Shown: positions 1 through 7,939 of the stretch, piece by piece
How positions within the stretch are numbered: the stretch's first letter is position 1
Layout: each line of letters opens with the position of its first letter
Source of the DNA: Nanobdellati archaeon
GTDB lineage: Archaea > EX4484-52 > JAADEF01
NCBI GenBank assembly: GCA_015521505.1
Contig: WAOB01000099.1
Location: 1 to 11,074, forward strand
Direction: 5' to 3'
DNA: 11,074 nucleotides
The notes under the pieces: model-generated
Seen by the model: only the letters and a program-made list of their open reading frames with translations
What the model was told of the DNA's origin: nothing
Database searches by the model: none
Translations under genes and position numbers: made by a program

Positions 1-99
1 GTTAGAGATATATACGTATCAAATATAAAAAAAGAAGGATACGATGATTTGCTAAACATGTTATACGAAATTTCTTGTGTATGTGGTGACTATGCATAG
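1..99 (+). CDS. C-terminal end of an unrecognised protein (5' end outside window)
   Basis: Frame 1 is open from the first base to a TAG at 97-99 and encodes 32 residues, ending in YEISCVCGDYA. The next gene's preferred ATG (92) lies inside its last codons, giving an 8-base overlap (ATGCATAG) typical of translationally coupled genes. That overlap is the main reason to believe this is the tail of a real gene rather than a chance open frame. The peptide holds two cysteines in a CVC arrangement near the end and is otherwise charged. I do not recognise the family, and too little is present to assign one. Confidence 0.55.
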   Translation, partial: VRDIYVSNIKKEGYDDLLNMLYEISCVCGDYA

Positions 100-736
100 G
101 TTTGCTGAAAGAATTTCAAAATTTTTGGACATGGTACGATATTTAATTGTAATAATACTTATCTTTCTAGCAATGCTTCTTATGCTAATATTAACATCAA
201 GAATTTATCCAGTAATAGAAATAAAATTAACAGAAAGTGATGTTAGATTATTGCTTGGAGATGTCTTACTCATAATGATTATTCTGGAACTAGCAGATAC
301 GTTAATAACGTTTATAACAAAGAGAGCATTCTATCTCAGAGGTGTTGTTGTTGCCGTTATGATTGCGGTTTGCAGACATATTCTTTTTATAGAATTCAAC
401 GAGACTCTCTTAATCAATGCTATCTCAGCTGCTGTATTGATTCTAGCTTTACTATTGGTATTAAGATTTTATCCACCAAGGGTTGAGCATGAAATTCTAC
501 GTAGCGAGAACATGCATGAGGTAAGAGTAATTTTAGAAGATAAACCTGGATCATTGGCAAAAGTATGTTCAATAATAGCAAAAAACGGTGGAAATATAAT
601 TTCTGGAACATTAACAAGTATCGGTGAAGGAAAGGGACAATGGCAAGCTTTAATCCATATTAATAGGAGGAGATTGGAAAAGCTAAGAAAGGAATTAATC
701 GAATCAGATGTTGTTTATAATGTTGAAATTTATTAA
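92..736 (+). CDS. PsiE-like membrane protein fused to a C-terminal ACT domain
   Basis: From the ATG at 92 the protein has 214 residues. The first two thirds form a four-helix membrane domain (about residues 16-36, 52-72, 84-101 and 106-127), with the spacing and LELADTLITF-type segment of the phosphate-starvation-inducible PsiE family. Residues about 141-214 form an ACT domain: a beta strand (VRVILEDKPGSLAKV), a helix, then NGGNI and further strand/helix units. ACT domains usually bind amino acids or other small ligands and regulate the protein they are attached to, so a ligand-sensing membrane protein is inferred. PsiE function is poorly known. GTG at 77 is an alternative start, but it lacks a ribosome site. 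ATG 92 has GGTGA at 85-89, though only 2 bases away, and it overlaps the preceding stop. The pst/phoU genes begin about 1.8 kb downstream, which fits a phosphate link but does not prove one. Confidence 0.78.
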   Translation: MHRFAERISKFLDMVRYLIVIILIFLAMLLMLILTSRIYPVIEIKLTESDVRLLLGDVLLIMIILELADTLITFITKRAFYLRGVVVAVMIAVCRHILFIEFNETLLINAISAAVLILALLLVLRFYPPRVEHEILRSENMHEVRVILEDKPGSLAKVCSIIAKNGGNIISGTLTSIGEGKGQWQALIHINRRRLEKLRKELIESDVVYNVEIY

Positions 737-762
737 CAGGGTATTAATTAATTAAATATCTT

Positions 763-1572
763 ATGAATAGAAAATTTAGATTATCTAAAACAACAATTAT
801 ATTTGTAAATGAAAAGCCAAAAGTTAGAAATCCAAAACTTGTTCAAGGATTACTTGGTGTTGGACATGTTGGTTATCTAGCTGGCAAACAACTTATAAAG
901 AGTCTAAATGCTAAGAAAATTGCTGAAATGTATAGTCCGGATTTTTTATACCCAGGTGCAATGCTTCCCGGAATTGTCTTCGGTAAAAATCATATTGCTG
1001 ATTTATCTAAAAACGAAATTTATTATTCCGAAAAGTATGACATATTTATTCTTTCAGGTTTATATCAAGGAGTAGATCCTAAGAGTTATTTCGATATCGC
1101 AAATACTATATTAGACTTTTGTGATGAATTTAACATAAACGAAATATATACAATTGGAGGCTATGGTGTAAATTATGTACCTGATAAGCCAAAGGTTTTC
1201 GGTGTAGCTACTGATGAAAAAGCAAAGGAAGTATTAATCAGGGAAAACGTTGAACTATTAAAAGTACCTGAAGGTGTTCTGGGAGTAACTGGTTTAGCTG
1301 GAATTCTTGTTGCAATGGCTTCAAAAAACGGTAAATTTGCGATTTGTTTGTTAGGAGAGACATCAGGAACAGGCCCAGATCCAAAGGCAGCAAAAGCAGC
1401 GTTATTAACTTTAGCACGAATATTGAAGATCGAGGATATAGATACAAGTGATCTGGATAAACAAATTAAAGATTATGAAAGAGAGTTAAGAGAATCTGAG
1501 GAATATACGAGAAGAATAATAAGAGAATTCAAACCAAGTAGGGAAGGTGAATTTCTACCATATATAGGTTGA
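763..1572 (+). CDS. PAC2-family protein, proteasome assembly chaperone homologue
   Basis: This 269-residue protein belongs to the PAC2 family (COG1938/COG2047 type), related to the eukaryotic proteasome assembly chaperones PAC1/PAC2 and archaeal PbaA/PbaB. Seen in sequence: the family signature GLLGVGHVGYLAG at residues 29-41, a central Rossmann-like core with TIGGYG (130-135), GVTGLAGIL (174-182), and the conserved GETSG..PDPKAAKA segment (198-212). A charged helix of about 40 residues follows. Archaeal relatives have been linked to the 20S alpha ring through C-terminal HbYX-type tails. Here the tail ends LPYIG, so the Tyr is third from the end and not in the exact HbYX place; proteasome binding is therefore only a family inference. 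The gene starts 26 bases after the PsiE-ACT stop, with no good Shine-Dalgarno sequence nearby, and runs directly into korB. Confidence 0.85.
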   Translation: MNRKFRLSKTTIIFVNEKPKVRNPKLVQGLLGVGHVGYLAGKQLIKSLNAKKIAEMYSPDFLYPGAMLPGIVFGKNHIADLSKNEIYYSEKYDIFILSGLYQGVDPKSYFDIANTILDFCDEFNINEIYTIGGYGVNYVPDKPKVFGVATDEKAKEVLIRENVELLKVPEGVLGVTGLAGILVAMASKNGKFAICLLGETSGTGPDPKAAKAALLTLARILKIEDIDTSDLDKQIKDYERELRESEEYTRRIIREFKPSREGEFLPYIG

Positions 1573-1577
1573 AAAAT

Positions 1578-2555
1578 ATGCAGGTAGAGGAATTATTAAG
1601 ACTTGAGAGATTTCCAACGATATTTTGCGATGGATGTGGATTAGGAACGTTAATGTATTCATTACTAAAAGCATTGGATGAAAGCAATATAGATCTGGAT
1701 AAAGTCGTATTAGTGTCTGGGATAGGATGTTCCTCTAGAATACCTGGTTATGTTAGACTTGACTCCTTACATACAACACATGGAAGAGCTGTTGCATTTG
1801 CTACTGGTATAAAGCTTGCAAATCCGGAGTTAAAAGTTATCGTTATAACTGGAGATGGTGACTTAGCAGCAATAGGTGGTAATCATTTTATACACGCATG
1901 TCGAAGAAACATTGATTTAGTTATAATATGTGCTAATAATTTTAACTATGGAATGACAGGAGGTCAAGTATCACCTACAACGTTTAAAGATTTAAGAACG
2001 ACAACGACACCTTATGGAAATTATGAACCACCATTCGATTTATGTAAACTCGCAGTAGCAGCTGGAGCGAATTATGTTGCAAGATATACGATATTAACAC
2101 CAGATTTAATAAAAGAATGCATTAAAAAGGCATTATTTAAAGAAGGTCTATCTTACATAGAAGTTATTACACAATGTGTCACTGGGCTTGGGAAGAGAAA
2201 TAAGCTATCAAAACCTATAGACATGTTAAATTGGATAAAAGATCGTATAATATCGATTCATGAAGCTGTTGAATTAGAGAAGAAAGGAATTGATCTATCC
2301 GATAAAATAATTATAGGAGAATATGTTGATCGAGATAGACCAGGGTTGTTGAGATTAATGGGACTTACTAAAGATAAGAAAAAAGTAGAGATTACCGAAC
2401 ATAAAATGATTAAGAGAAAAGTAGAGATAAAAGAAGATAAGAAATTACTTGAAGTAATTGAAAAGCTTCATTCACCGATTATAAGAAGGATGATAGAAGA
2501 AGAAAAAGAAGTAATTGAAATTGAAAGAAGAATTTTTGAAAAAAAGAATAAATAA
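1578..2555 (+). CDS. korB: 2-oxoacid:ferredoxin oxidoreductase beta subunit (2-oxoglutarate type), with C-terminal extension
   Basis: This is the thiamine-pyrophosphate-binding beta subunit of an OFOR-class enzyme, which oxidatively decarboxylates a 2-oxoacid to acyl-CoA and reduces ferredoxin. Numbered from ATG 1578 (325 residues), the TPP/Mg motif is GDGD at 92-95 with Asn 120-121. HTTHGRA (65-71) and NYGMTGGQVSPTT are the usual KorB blocks. All four Cys expected to hold the [4Fe-4S] cluster are present: C17, C20, C51 and C200. The body ends near GEYVDRDRPG (247-256). About 69 further residues, rich in Lys and Glu, form an extension not usual in the family. ATG 1578 has AGG at 1566-1568 upstream; TTG at 1569 overlaps the PAC2 stop by 4 bases and is the alternative start. 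The catalytic partner alpha subunit is not in this window. Exact 2-oxoacid specificity cannot be read from beta alone. Confidence 0.88.
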   Translation: MQVEELLRLERFPTIFCDGCGLGTLMYSLLKALDESNIDLDKVVLVSGIGCSSRIPGYVRLDSLHTTHGRAVAFATGIKLANPELKVIVITGDGDLAAIGGNHFIHACRRNIDLVIICANNFNYGMTGGQVSPTTFKDLRTTTTPYGNYEPPFDLCKLAVAAGANYVARYTILTPDLIKECIKKALFKEGLSYIEVITQCVTGLGKRNKLSKPIDMLNWIKDRIISIHEAVELEKKGIDLSDKIIIGEYVDRDRPGLLRLMGLTKDKKKVEITEHKMIKRKVEIKEDKKLLEVIEKLHSPIIRRMIEEEKEVIEIERRIFEKKNK

Positions 2556-2574
2556 TCTAATCTTTCAATTTTTT
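2539..2574. terminator. possible bidirectional U-tract termination zone between korB and phoU
   Basis: korB and phoU converge with a single base between their stops (2556). A run of six T at 2569-2574 would be a U-tract for + strand transcripts. A run of seven A at 2539-2545 is a U-tract for - strand transcripts. A 7-bp inverted repeat (TTTCAAT 2563-2569, ATTGAAA 2579-2585) surrounds the T run. Archaeal termination commonly relies on U-tracts, but both tracts lie inside coding sequence in an AT-rich genome, so chance is a real possibility. Confidence 0.3.
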
Positions 2575-3549
2575 ATTGATTGAAATATTTAGTGAGATTT
2601 CTGCAATATCCGTTAGATAGCTTATTATTCTTTTAAGACTATAGATAATCATTGTAACGTTAATCATTTCAGTTTTATTTTCACAACCAACATTCAATAT
2701 TATTTCATCACATTTCATTTTTAGATTGTAACACGTCTTAAATATATCTTCATTTATCTGCTTTATTAGTAGAGAAGATATAGTTTTTTCATATATGGTT
2801 ATTACATCTGAAATTATTTCTTTTATATCATTCGATACGCTATACCTCATTTCCTTTAAGTTTAATAAACTTTTCGAAATGTTTTCAATATGATCACTTA
2901 TCCTTTCTAGGCTTTTGGCTACAATTCTATAACCAAGCAAATCCCTTAAATCTTCCACCTCATCCTTTCCTCCTTGATTTAATAGGGTTTTTATCTTTCT
3001 TACAAGTAAAAAGTATAATTTATCAACTGTATTCTCCTTACTTAATATATCTCTAACGGTTTCATTATTACTTTCGCTTAAGGATTCTTTTAATTCTTGC
3101 AACATTGATTTAATGATTGTGGCCATTTTTCTTAGGATTTCATTTATCTTCAACCTGTTATCATCCAAAACGATTTCAAATAGTATATAATTTTCATATT
3201 CCTCCAAAATTTCTACTCCTATTAATCTTTGAGGTATTTTTCTTAGGAAATCTTTAACATCGTTTTTTCTATCTAATTCGCTGAAATCTACTTTTATTTT
3301 ATTTACTCCAGAGAGATAATAAGCAATTACTTCTCTCAAAATATTTTCCATGTCATAATCTTTAACACTTATTGAAACTTCTTTATCGTATCTTATACCT
3401 ATCTCTTTTGGATAAATTATGAGTTTTGAGTTCTCTTCTTCAACAATAACTAAATCTCCTGGTTTTAACTGCATTCTTTTAATCCATCTTTTTGGTAGAG
3501 AGATAATATAGCTAGCCTTCCCACTTAAAAAAATCTTCCTATATTCCAT
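2557..3549 (-). CDS. phoU: AbrB/SpoVT-domain PhoU-like phosphate regulator
   Basis: The 330-residue protein starts with an AbrB/MazE/SpoVT swapped-hairpin DNA-binding domain (residues 1-49; SYIISLPKRWIKRMQLKPGD is the typical core). A PhoU-type helical bundle follows from about residue 135. PhoU metal-binding helices show the usual acidic pattern: E172..D176, LERISDHIENIS (214-225) and LTDIAEISLN (312-321). PhoU proteins repress or tune the Pst transporter in response to phosphate. The fused DNA-binding domain is common in archaea and lets the protein act directly on promoters (inference). Divergent orientation from pstS, with 88 bases between their starts, supports control of that promoter and probably of its own. 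ATG at 3549 begins right at the AbrB domain, so the start is well placed. No Shine-Dalgarno sequence is seen, so a leaderless mRNA is likely. Confidence 0.9.
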   Translation of the reverse strand: MEYRKIFLSGKASYIISLPKRWIKRMQLKPGDLVIVEEENSKLIIYPKEIGIRYDKEVSISVKDYDMENILREVIAYYLSGVNKIKVDFSELDRKNDVKDFLRKIPQRLIGVEILEEYENYILFEIVLDDNRLKINEILRKMATIIKSMLQELKESLSESNNETVRDILSKENTVDKLYFLLVRKIKTLLNQGGKDEVEDLRDLLGYRIVAKSLERISDHIENISKSLLNLKEMRYSVSNDIKEIISDVITIYEKTISSLLIKQINEDIFKTCYNLKMKCDEIILNVGCENKTEMINVTMIIYSLKRIISYLTDIAEISLNISINKKLKD

Positions 3550-3584
3550 ATATAAATTATATGTACTTACATAAAATAAAAATT

Positions 3585-3614
3585 TATTTAAATTATTTAA
3601 GTAAAGTATTTAAG
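3585..3614 (+). promoter_or_regulatory. pstS promoter region with three TATTTAA elements
   Basis: TATTTAA occurs three times, at 3585-3591, 3594-3600 and 3607-3613; the last two extend to TATTTAAG. The third copy is centred about 28 bases before the pstS ATG (3638), where an archaeal TATA box sits for a leaderless transcript. There is no Shine-Dalgarno sequence before that ATG. The upstream copies could be the divergent phoU TATA region (reverse strand TTTAAATA at 3584-3591) or operator repeats. In such AT-rich DNA the repeats may partly be chance. Confidence 0.5.
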
Positions 3615-3637
3615 AAAAGAGTAAAATTAAATAAAAT

Positions 3638-4714
3638 ATGATGGCTAATAAAAGGTTTAAGCTTTCATTGCTACTAATACTTTCTATCCTTATACTACTA
3701 CCAATGTGTGCAGAGAAAGAAAAAAAATACATAACAATCTCGGGTAGTGGTGCAACTTTTCCACAACCTCAACTTGAAAAATGGATAACAGAGTTCATGA
3801 AAGAATATCCTAACGTGAAAATTGAATACTACGGTGGTGGTAGTGGTAAAGGATTAAACGACTTTAAAAAGGGACTAGTTGACTTTGCGTTGAGTGACCC
3901 TCCTGTAAAAGAAAGTTTATGGAGAGAACTTGAAAAGAAAGGACAAGTTTTACAGTTTCCAATAATAGTAGGAGCGATTGCTATAGTTTATAATATCCCC
4001 GGTGTTGATGATTTAAAGTTGAGTAAAGACGTATTGGTTGATATATTTCTAGGAAAAATTGAATATTGGGATGATAAGAGAATAAAGGAATTAAATCCCG
4101 ATAAAAATCTACCACATGAAAAAATCATTGTAGTTCATAGAAGTGATAGTAGTGGTACTACAGAAGTGTTTACAACATATCTAAGCTTAATAAGCGATGA
4201 ATGGAAGAAAAAAGTTGGTTCTGGAAAAGTTGTTGATTGGCCGGTTGATAAATTGGGAAGAGGTTTAGGTGGTAGAGGAAATCAAGGCGTAGTTGCAATA
4301 TTGAAGCAAACTCCTTATACTATTGGGTATGTTGAATTAGCTTATGCAATAAAAGAGAACTTACAAATCGCTTATATCGAGAATGCAGAAGGAAACTTTG
4401 TTAAACCAAATAAAGATACCATAAAGGAGGCGATGGAAAACGTTGCCGCATTTGTACCAGATATAACAAGAGGATATGAGGAAAAAGTAGAGATGTTCTT
4501 AAATGCTAAGGGTAAGAACTCTTATCCTATAGTTGCTTTCAGTCATATGATTGTCTGGAAAGATTATCCTGACGAAAAAGCAGAAGTTATAAAGAATTTC
4601 ATAAGATGGATCATGACAAAAGGTCAAGAGGATAAATACATCGTAACAGGATACGTCTCTCTACCTACGAGAATAGCAGAACTTGGACTAAAAGCAGCAG
4701 AAATAATTGAATAG
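3638..4714 (+). CDS. pstS: phosphate ABC transporter substrate-binding protein
   Basis: This secreted or membrane-anchored phosphate-binding protein captures phosphate outside the cell and passes it to PstC/PstA. It has 358 residues. Residues 1-24 are a signal sequence: basic start, hydrophobic run from about 9 to 22, then LLPMC at 20-24. The Cys could be a lipid anchor, but Met at the position before Cys is unlike the usual Gly/Ala/Ser of a lipobox, so the anchor is uncertain. Phosphate-contact motifs of the PstS family are visible: GSGATFP (36-42), GGGSGKG (66-72), DFALSDPP (82-89) and HRSDSSGTT (167-175). Length and fold order match family members. It is the first gene of a pstS-pstC-pstA run, with pstC starting 2 bases after its stop. 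ATG at 3641 is an equally possible start one codon later. Confidence 0.94.
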   Translation: MMANKRFKLSLLLILSILILLPMCAEKEKKYITISGSGATFPQPQLEKWITEFMKEYPNVKIEYYGGGSGKGLNDFKKGLVDFALSDPPVKESLWRELEKKGQVLQFPIIVGAIAIVYNIPGVDDLKLSKDVLVDIFLGKIEYWDDKRIKELNPDKNLPHEKIIVVHRSDSSGTTEVFTTYLSLISDEWKKKVGSGKVVDWPVDKLGRGLGGRGNQGVVAILKQTPYTIGYVELAYAIKENLQIAYIENAEGNFVKPNKDTIKEAMENVAAFVPDITRGYEEKVEMFLNAKGKNSYPIVAFSHMIVWKDYPDEKAEVIKNFIRWIMTKGQEDKYIVTGYVSLPTRIAELGLKAAEIIE

Positions 4715-4716
4715 GG

Positions 4717-5628
4717 ATGAAAGATAAATTTAAATTATATCTTCTTCCTTTTACATCTTTAGTTTTTGGAATTTTCATATTGATGCTTATAGTCTATTTT
4801 ATAAACTCTTTAAAAATATTTGAAAAGGAAGGATTAGCGATATATTTTACAAATGTTTGGAATGCTGCTGAAGTTCCTGAAGAAGAATTCTACGGTGTAT
4901 TGGCAGCAATATATGGAAGTATCTATACTTCTGTAATTGCAATTTTAATAGCTTTACCATTATCCATCTCTTATGCTATATTCATAGTGGATTATGCTCC
5001 TCGTAAAATTAGAGAATGGCTAATAATAGCTAGTGATATAATGGCTGGATTACCAACAATTCTTTATGGAATATGGGGTGCATTTATACTAGTTCCATTC
5101 TTAAAGAAATATATAATGGAACCTTTATACGAAAATTTCTCGTTTATTCCTCTATTCTCTTATCCACCAACAACAGGTTTCAGTTATCTATCCGCTGGTG
5201 TTTTACTTGGAATTATGGTTACACCTTTTGCAACAGCAATTATAAGAGAAGCATATAGAATGATACCTCATACATATAAGGAGGGCTTATATTCTCTAGG
5301 AGCTACAAGATATGAAGCTACTAAAGTACTGATAAAATATATAAAACCCGCAATAGTTGCTGGTACAATTCTTGCTTTTGGAAGAGCAATTGGTGAAACG
5401 GTTGCGGTATCTTTGGTTATAGGAAATACGTTTAATATTGATATCAGTTTATTTGCTCCTGGATATACGATTTCTTCACTCATAGCAAATCAATTCGGTA
5501 ATGCGTTCATCTACGAATATATGGTCTCAGCATTATTTGCTGCTGGACTATCTCTTTTCTTTATAGGTTTAGTAATAAATATTTTAGCATTATACATATT
5601 GAAAAGGTGGAGATATGAAACGTTCTAA
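4717..5628 (+). CDS. pstC: phosphate ABC transporter permease PstC
   Basis: This integral membrane permease of the Pst transporter has 303 residues and about six transmembrane segments (around 11-30, 65-92, 102-128, 157-175, 211-235 and 270-294). The cytoplasmic EAA-type loop that docks on the ATPase is at about 178-202, with REAYRMIP and LGATRYEA. The conserved GRAIGETVAV block is at 222-231, characteristic of PstC/PstA rather than other ABC permeases. The start lies 2 bases after the pstS stop and the gene overlaps pstA by 14 bases, so the three genes are almost certainly one operon with coupled translation. GGG directly before the ATG is too close to serve as a normal ribosome site. Confidence 0.93.
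   Translation: MKDKFKLYLLPFTSLVFGIFILMLIVYFINSLKIFEKEGLAIYFTNVWNAAEVPEEEFYGVLAAIYGSIYTSVIAILIALPLSISYAIFIVDYAPRKIREWLIIASDIMAGLPTILYGIWGAFILVPFLKKYIMEPLYENFSFIPLFSYPPTTGFSYLSAGVLLGIMVTPFATAIIREAYRMIPHTYKEGLYSLGATRYEATKVLIKYIKPAIVAGTILAFGRAIGETVAVSLVIGNTFNIDISLFAPGYTISSLIANQFGNAFIYEYMVSALFAAGLSLFFIGLVINILALYILKRWRYETF
5605..5609 (+). promoter_or_regulatory. Shine-Dalgarno sequence for pstA
   Basis: AGGTG lies 5 bases before the pstA ATG at 5615 and inside the last pstC codons. It complements the archaeal 16S tail (anti-SD CACCU). It selects ATG 5615 over the later in-frame ATG at 5636. Confidence 0.6.
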
Positions 5629-6487
5629 AATAAAAATGAATATTATAACGAATAAAAGAAAATTAAAGGAAAAAATTTTCCTGATAACTATTTTTATATT
5701 ATCTTTTTTAACAATACTGCCTTTGTTTCATATATTGATAAGTGTGTTCGTGAAAGGTTTTCCTGTTTTAATTAAAGGAGGTATAGATTTCTTAACCGGA
5801 ACTTTACCACCACCTGGTCAAGAGTTAGGTGGTATAGGACCAGCAATTGTTGGAACATTTTTACTCGTGTTTTTATCATCGATTCTTGGAATACCGATTG
5901 CAGTAATAGCTGGAATCTTTGCATATGAGTATCCCAATAGTTTTATAGGTAGGGGGACCAAATTGCTACTACAGATAATGATGGAATTTCCAACAATTTT
6001 AGTAGGATTGTTTGCAATGTATATTGTTGTAGTACCACTTGGTACTTATTCTGCAATAGCTGGAGCTTTTGCTCTTGCGATTATAATAATGCCATATGTT
6101 GCAATAGCTACAGAAGAAGCTTTAAGAGAGGTTCCAAAAGACTATAAAGAGGCAGCTTATAGTTTAGGATTAACAAAGTCTCAAGTAATCTTCAGAGTTT
6201 TGATTAAGATTGCAAGAAGAGGCATATTAACTGGGATTCTAATAGGAATGGCAAAAGCAGCGGGTGAAACAGCACCACTTCTCTTTACGATTGGTGGTTC
6301 TACACGGGTATTTTTTGAAGGAATAGATAAACCAATAGGTGCTATACCACTATTAATATATAATTTGGTTCAACAACCTTATGAGAATTATCATCAAATA
6401 GCTTGGGGTGCTGCACTTCTCCTACTTTTAATATATTTGTTAATATTTATACCTATAAGATTAAAATTGAGAGAAATAAAAATTTAA
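5615..6487 (+). CDS. pstA: phosphate ABC transporter permease PstA
   Basis: This is the second permease of the Pst phosphate importer, with 290 residues and about six transmembrane segments (around 21-46, 76-104, 122-141, 145-163, 202-224 and 262-280). It carries the permease EAA loop at 168-195 (EEALREVPKDYKEAAYSLG, LTKSQV) and the PstA block AKAAGETAPLLFT at 213-225. It overlaps the pstC end by 14 bases and is preceded by a usable ribosome site. It is the last gene of the operon. The next gene, glnA, runs toward it on the other strand 12 bases away, so the usual following pstB (ATPase) is not here. The transporter must use an ATPase encoded elsewhere. Confidence 0.93.
   Translation: MKRSKIKMNIITNKRKLKEKIFLITIFILSFLTILPLFHILISVFVKGFPVLIKGGIDFLTGTLPPPGQELGGIGPAIVGTFLLVFLSSILGIPIAVIAGIFAYEYPNSFIGRGTKLLLQIMMEFPTILVGLFAMYIVVVPLGTYSAIAGAFALAIIIMPYVAIATEEALREVPKDYKEAAYSLGLTKSQVIFRVLIKIARRGILTGILIGMAKAAGETAPLLFTIGGSTRVFFEGIDKPIGAIPLLIYNLVQQPYENYHQIAWGAALLLLLIYLLIFIPIRLKLREIKI
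6473..6484 (-). terminator. weak U-rich terminator candidate after glnA
   Basis: On the - strand the sequence just beyond the glnA stop reads AATTTTTATTTC, a U-rich stretch within the final pstA codons. No stem precedes it. It fits the U-tract style of archaeal termination but is weak evidence in AT-rich DNA. Confidence 0.22.
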
Positions 6488-6499
6488 ATTAAGATATGC

Positions 6500-7939
6500 T
6501 TATATATCTAGATAGAGATAAAACTCATATGGTGTTGGTCTTTTGTTATTTTCTAAGTACTCGTCCATCTTAAGTTCGATCCACGTTTCTATTAATTCTT
6601 TAGGAAATATTGGTTTAAGATATTCATTATCTGATAATAATTCCTCTATTGCTTCCTTTAACGTTCCAGGTAGCTCTTTTATACCAAGTTGCCTTCTCTT
6701 TTCTGGTGTCATTAAATAGATATTTTCATCGATTGGATCACCTGGATCAATTTTTCTCTTTATACCGTCTAATCCAGCTGCTAATATTGCAGCAAACGCG
6801 TAATATGGATTACAACTGGGATCTACTGGTCTATATTCTATTCTTTTTGTTCTCTCCGCCTTTTCCGATTTCTTAAAGTAAACAGGAACTCTAATGAATG
6901 CCGATCTGTTTCTTTTAGACCAAGCTATATATACAGGCGCCTCATATCCAGGAACAAGTCTTTTGTACGAATTTGTTGTAGGAGATACTATTGCTGATAA
7001 GCTGCGAGCATGCTCCATTAATCCACCTATGAAATATCTACCTATTTGACTTAGTTCTGCATATTCATCACTTGCATCATAAAATGTATTCTTACCATCT
7101 TTCCATAGTGATACATGAGTATGCATACCGGATGCATTATCCCCATATATTGGTTTAGGCATAAAGGTTGCGATCATATTATGTTTGGAAGCAACATTCT
7201 TTAGAACAAATTTAAGTGTTACAACGTTATCTGCAGTTCTCTTTAAGGAATCAAATCTTATATCTATTTCTCCTTGTCCTGCTGTAGCGACTTCATGATG
7301 ATGAGCTTCTACTCTTATGTTAAAGTATTTTTCGAGAATTTCACAGGCTTCACTTCTTATATCTTGCAACGTATCCACCGGTGGTGCTGGAAAATATCCT
7401 TCTTTAAATCTAATCGGATAAACATTTGAACCGGAGTTCCATATTGCTTCTTTGGATTCGACAATATATCCAGTACCACCCCAGGAATCTCTAGCAGAGA
7501 TGGGATTTGGTACTATTTTAACGGAATCAAATATAAAGAATTCGACCTCTGGTCCCCAATATGAAACATCGAAACCTTGTTTCTTCAAATATTCCTCAGC
7601 TCTCTCAGCAATATATCTTGGATCTTTAGAGAATCTTCCTCCACCAAATGCTTCATAGATATTTGCTAAAAATCTAATCGTCTTATATTTATAAAAAGGC
7701 ACTAATGCAAACGTATCCGGATCAGGTACAAGTACCATGTCGGATTCGTATATAGCTTTAAATCCTTTGATAGAAGATCCATCCAGCTTTCCAAGACCTT
7801 CCTCAAAGGCTTTTTCATCGAGTTCTTTTACAGATACTGTTACATGTTGTAGATATCCAGGCACGTCGACGAATTGTATATCCACGTATTTCACATTTTC
7901 TTTCTTAATAAAGTCTAGAATCTCATCGACCTTAGTCAT
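6500..7939 (-). CDS. glnA: type I glutamine synthetase
   Basis: ATP-dependent glutamate-ammonia ligase, the main ammonium assimilation enzyme, acting as a cytoplasmic dodecamer. At 479 residues it contains every GSI block: DGSSI (53-57), [10 protein letters not shown] (129-138, metal ligands E131/E133), [16 protein letters not shown] (211-226), [11 protein letters not shown] (268-278), [10 protein letters not shown] (326-335, with flap E333), RNRSA (343-347) and IEYRPVDPS (367-375). Residues about 140-195 carry the longer insertion with AIWNS and [16 protein letters not shown], as in the GSI-beta class. The region of the bacterial adenylylation Tyr reads [12 protein letters not shown] instead of NLYDLPPEE, so AMP control is not expected. 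The residue matching the feedback-inhibition Arg62 of Bacillus GS is Ala62. There is no Shine-Dalgarno sequence, but a TATA box lies 26 bases upstream, so a leaderless mRNA is likely. It is divergent from a ribbon-helix-helix regulator. Confidence 0.96.
   Translation of the reverse strand: MTKVDEILDFIKKENVKYVDIQFVDVPGYLQHVTVSVKELDEKAFEEGLGKLDGSSIKGFKAIYESDMVLVPDPDTFALVPFYKYKTIRFLANIYEAFGGGRFSKDPRYIAERAEEYLKKQGFDVSYWGPEVEFFIFDSVKIVPNPISARDSWGGTGYIVESKEAIWNSGSNVYPIRFKEGYFPAPPVDTLQDIRSEACEILEKYFNIRVEAHHHEVATAGQGEIDIRFDSLKRTADNVVTLKFVLKNVASKHNMIATFMPKPIYGDNASGMHTHVSLWKDGKNTFYDASDEYAELSQIGRYFIGGLMEHARSLSAIVSPTTNSYKRLVPGYEAPVYIAWSKRNRSAFIRVPVYFKKSEKAERTKRIEYRPVDPSCNPYYAFAAILAAGLDGIKRKIDPGDPIDENIYLMTPEKRRQLGIKELPGTLKEAIEELLSDNEYLKPIFPKELIETWIELKMDEYLENNKRPTPYEFYLYLDI

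Noticed and set aside
420..617. Minus-strand open frame opposite the PsiE-ACT gene
   Set aside because: It is an antisense shadow with low-complexity Leu-rich translation and no family resemblance; the + strand gene has clear domains.
737..762. Separate promoter for the PAC2 gene in the 26-base gap
   Set aside because: The AT-rich TTAATTAAATAT lies too near the ATG to be a TATA box for it; readthrough from upstream is simpler.
3697..3709. PstS Cys24 as a certain lipoprotein anchor
   Set aside because: The residue before Cys is Met and the one before that Pro, unlike a standard lipobox; kept only as a possibility.
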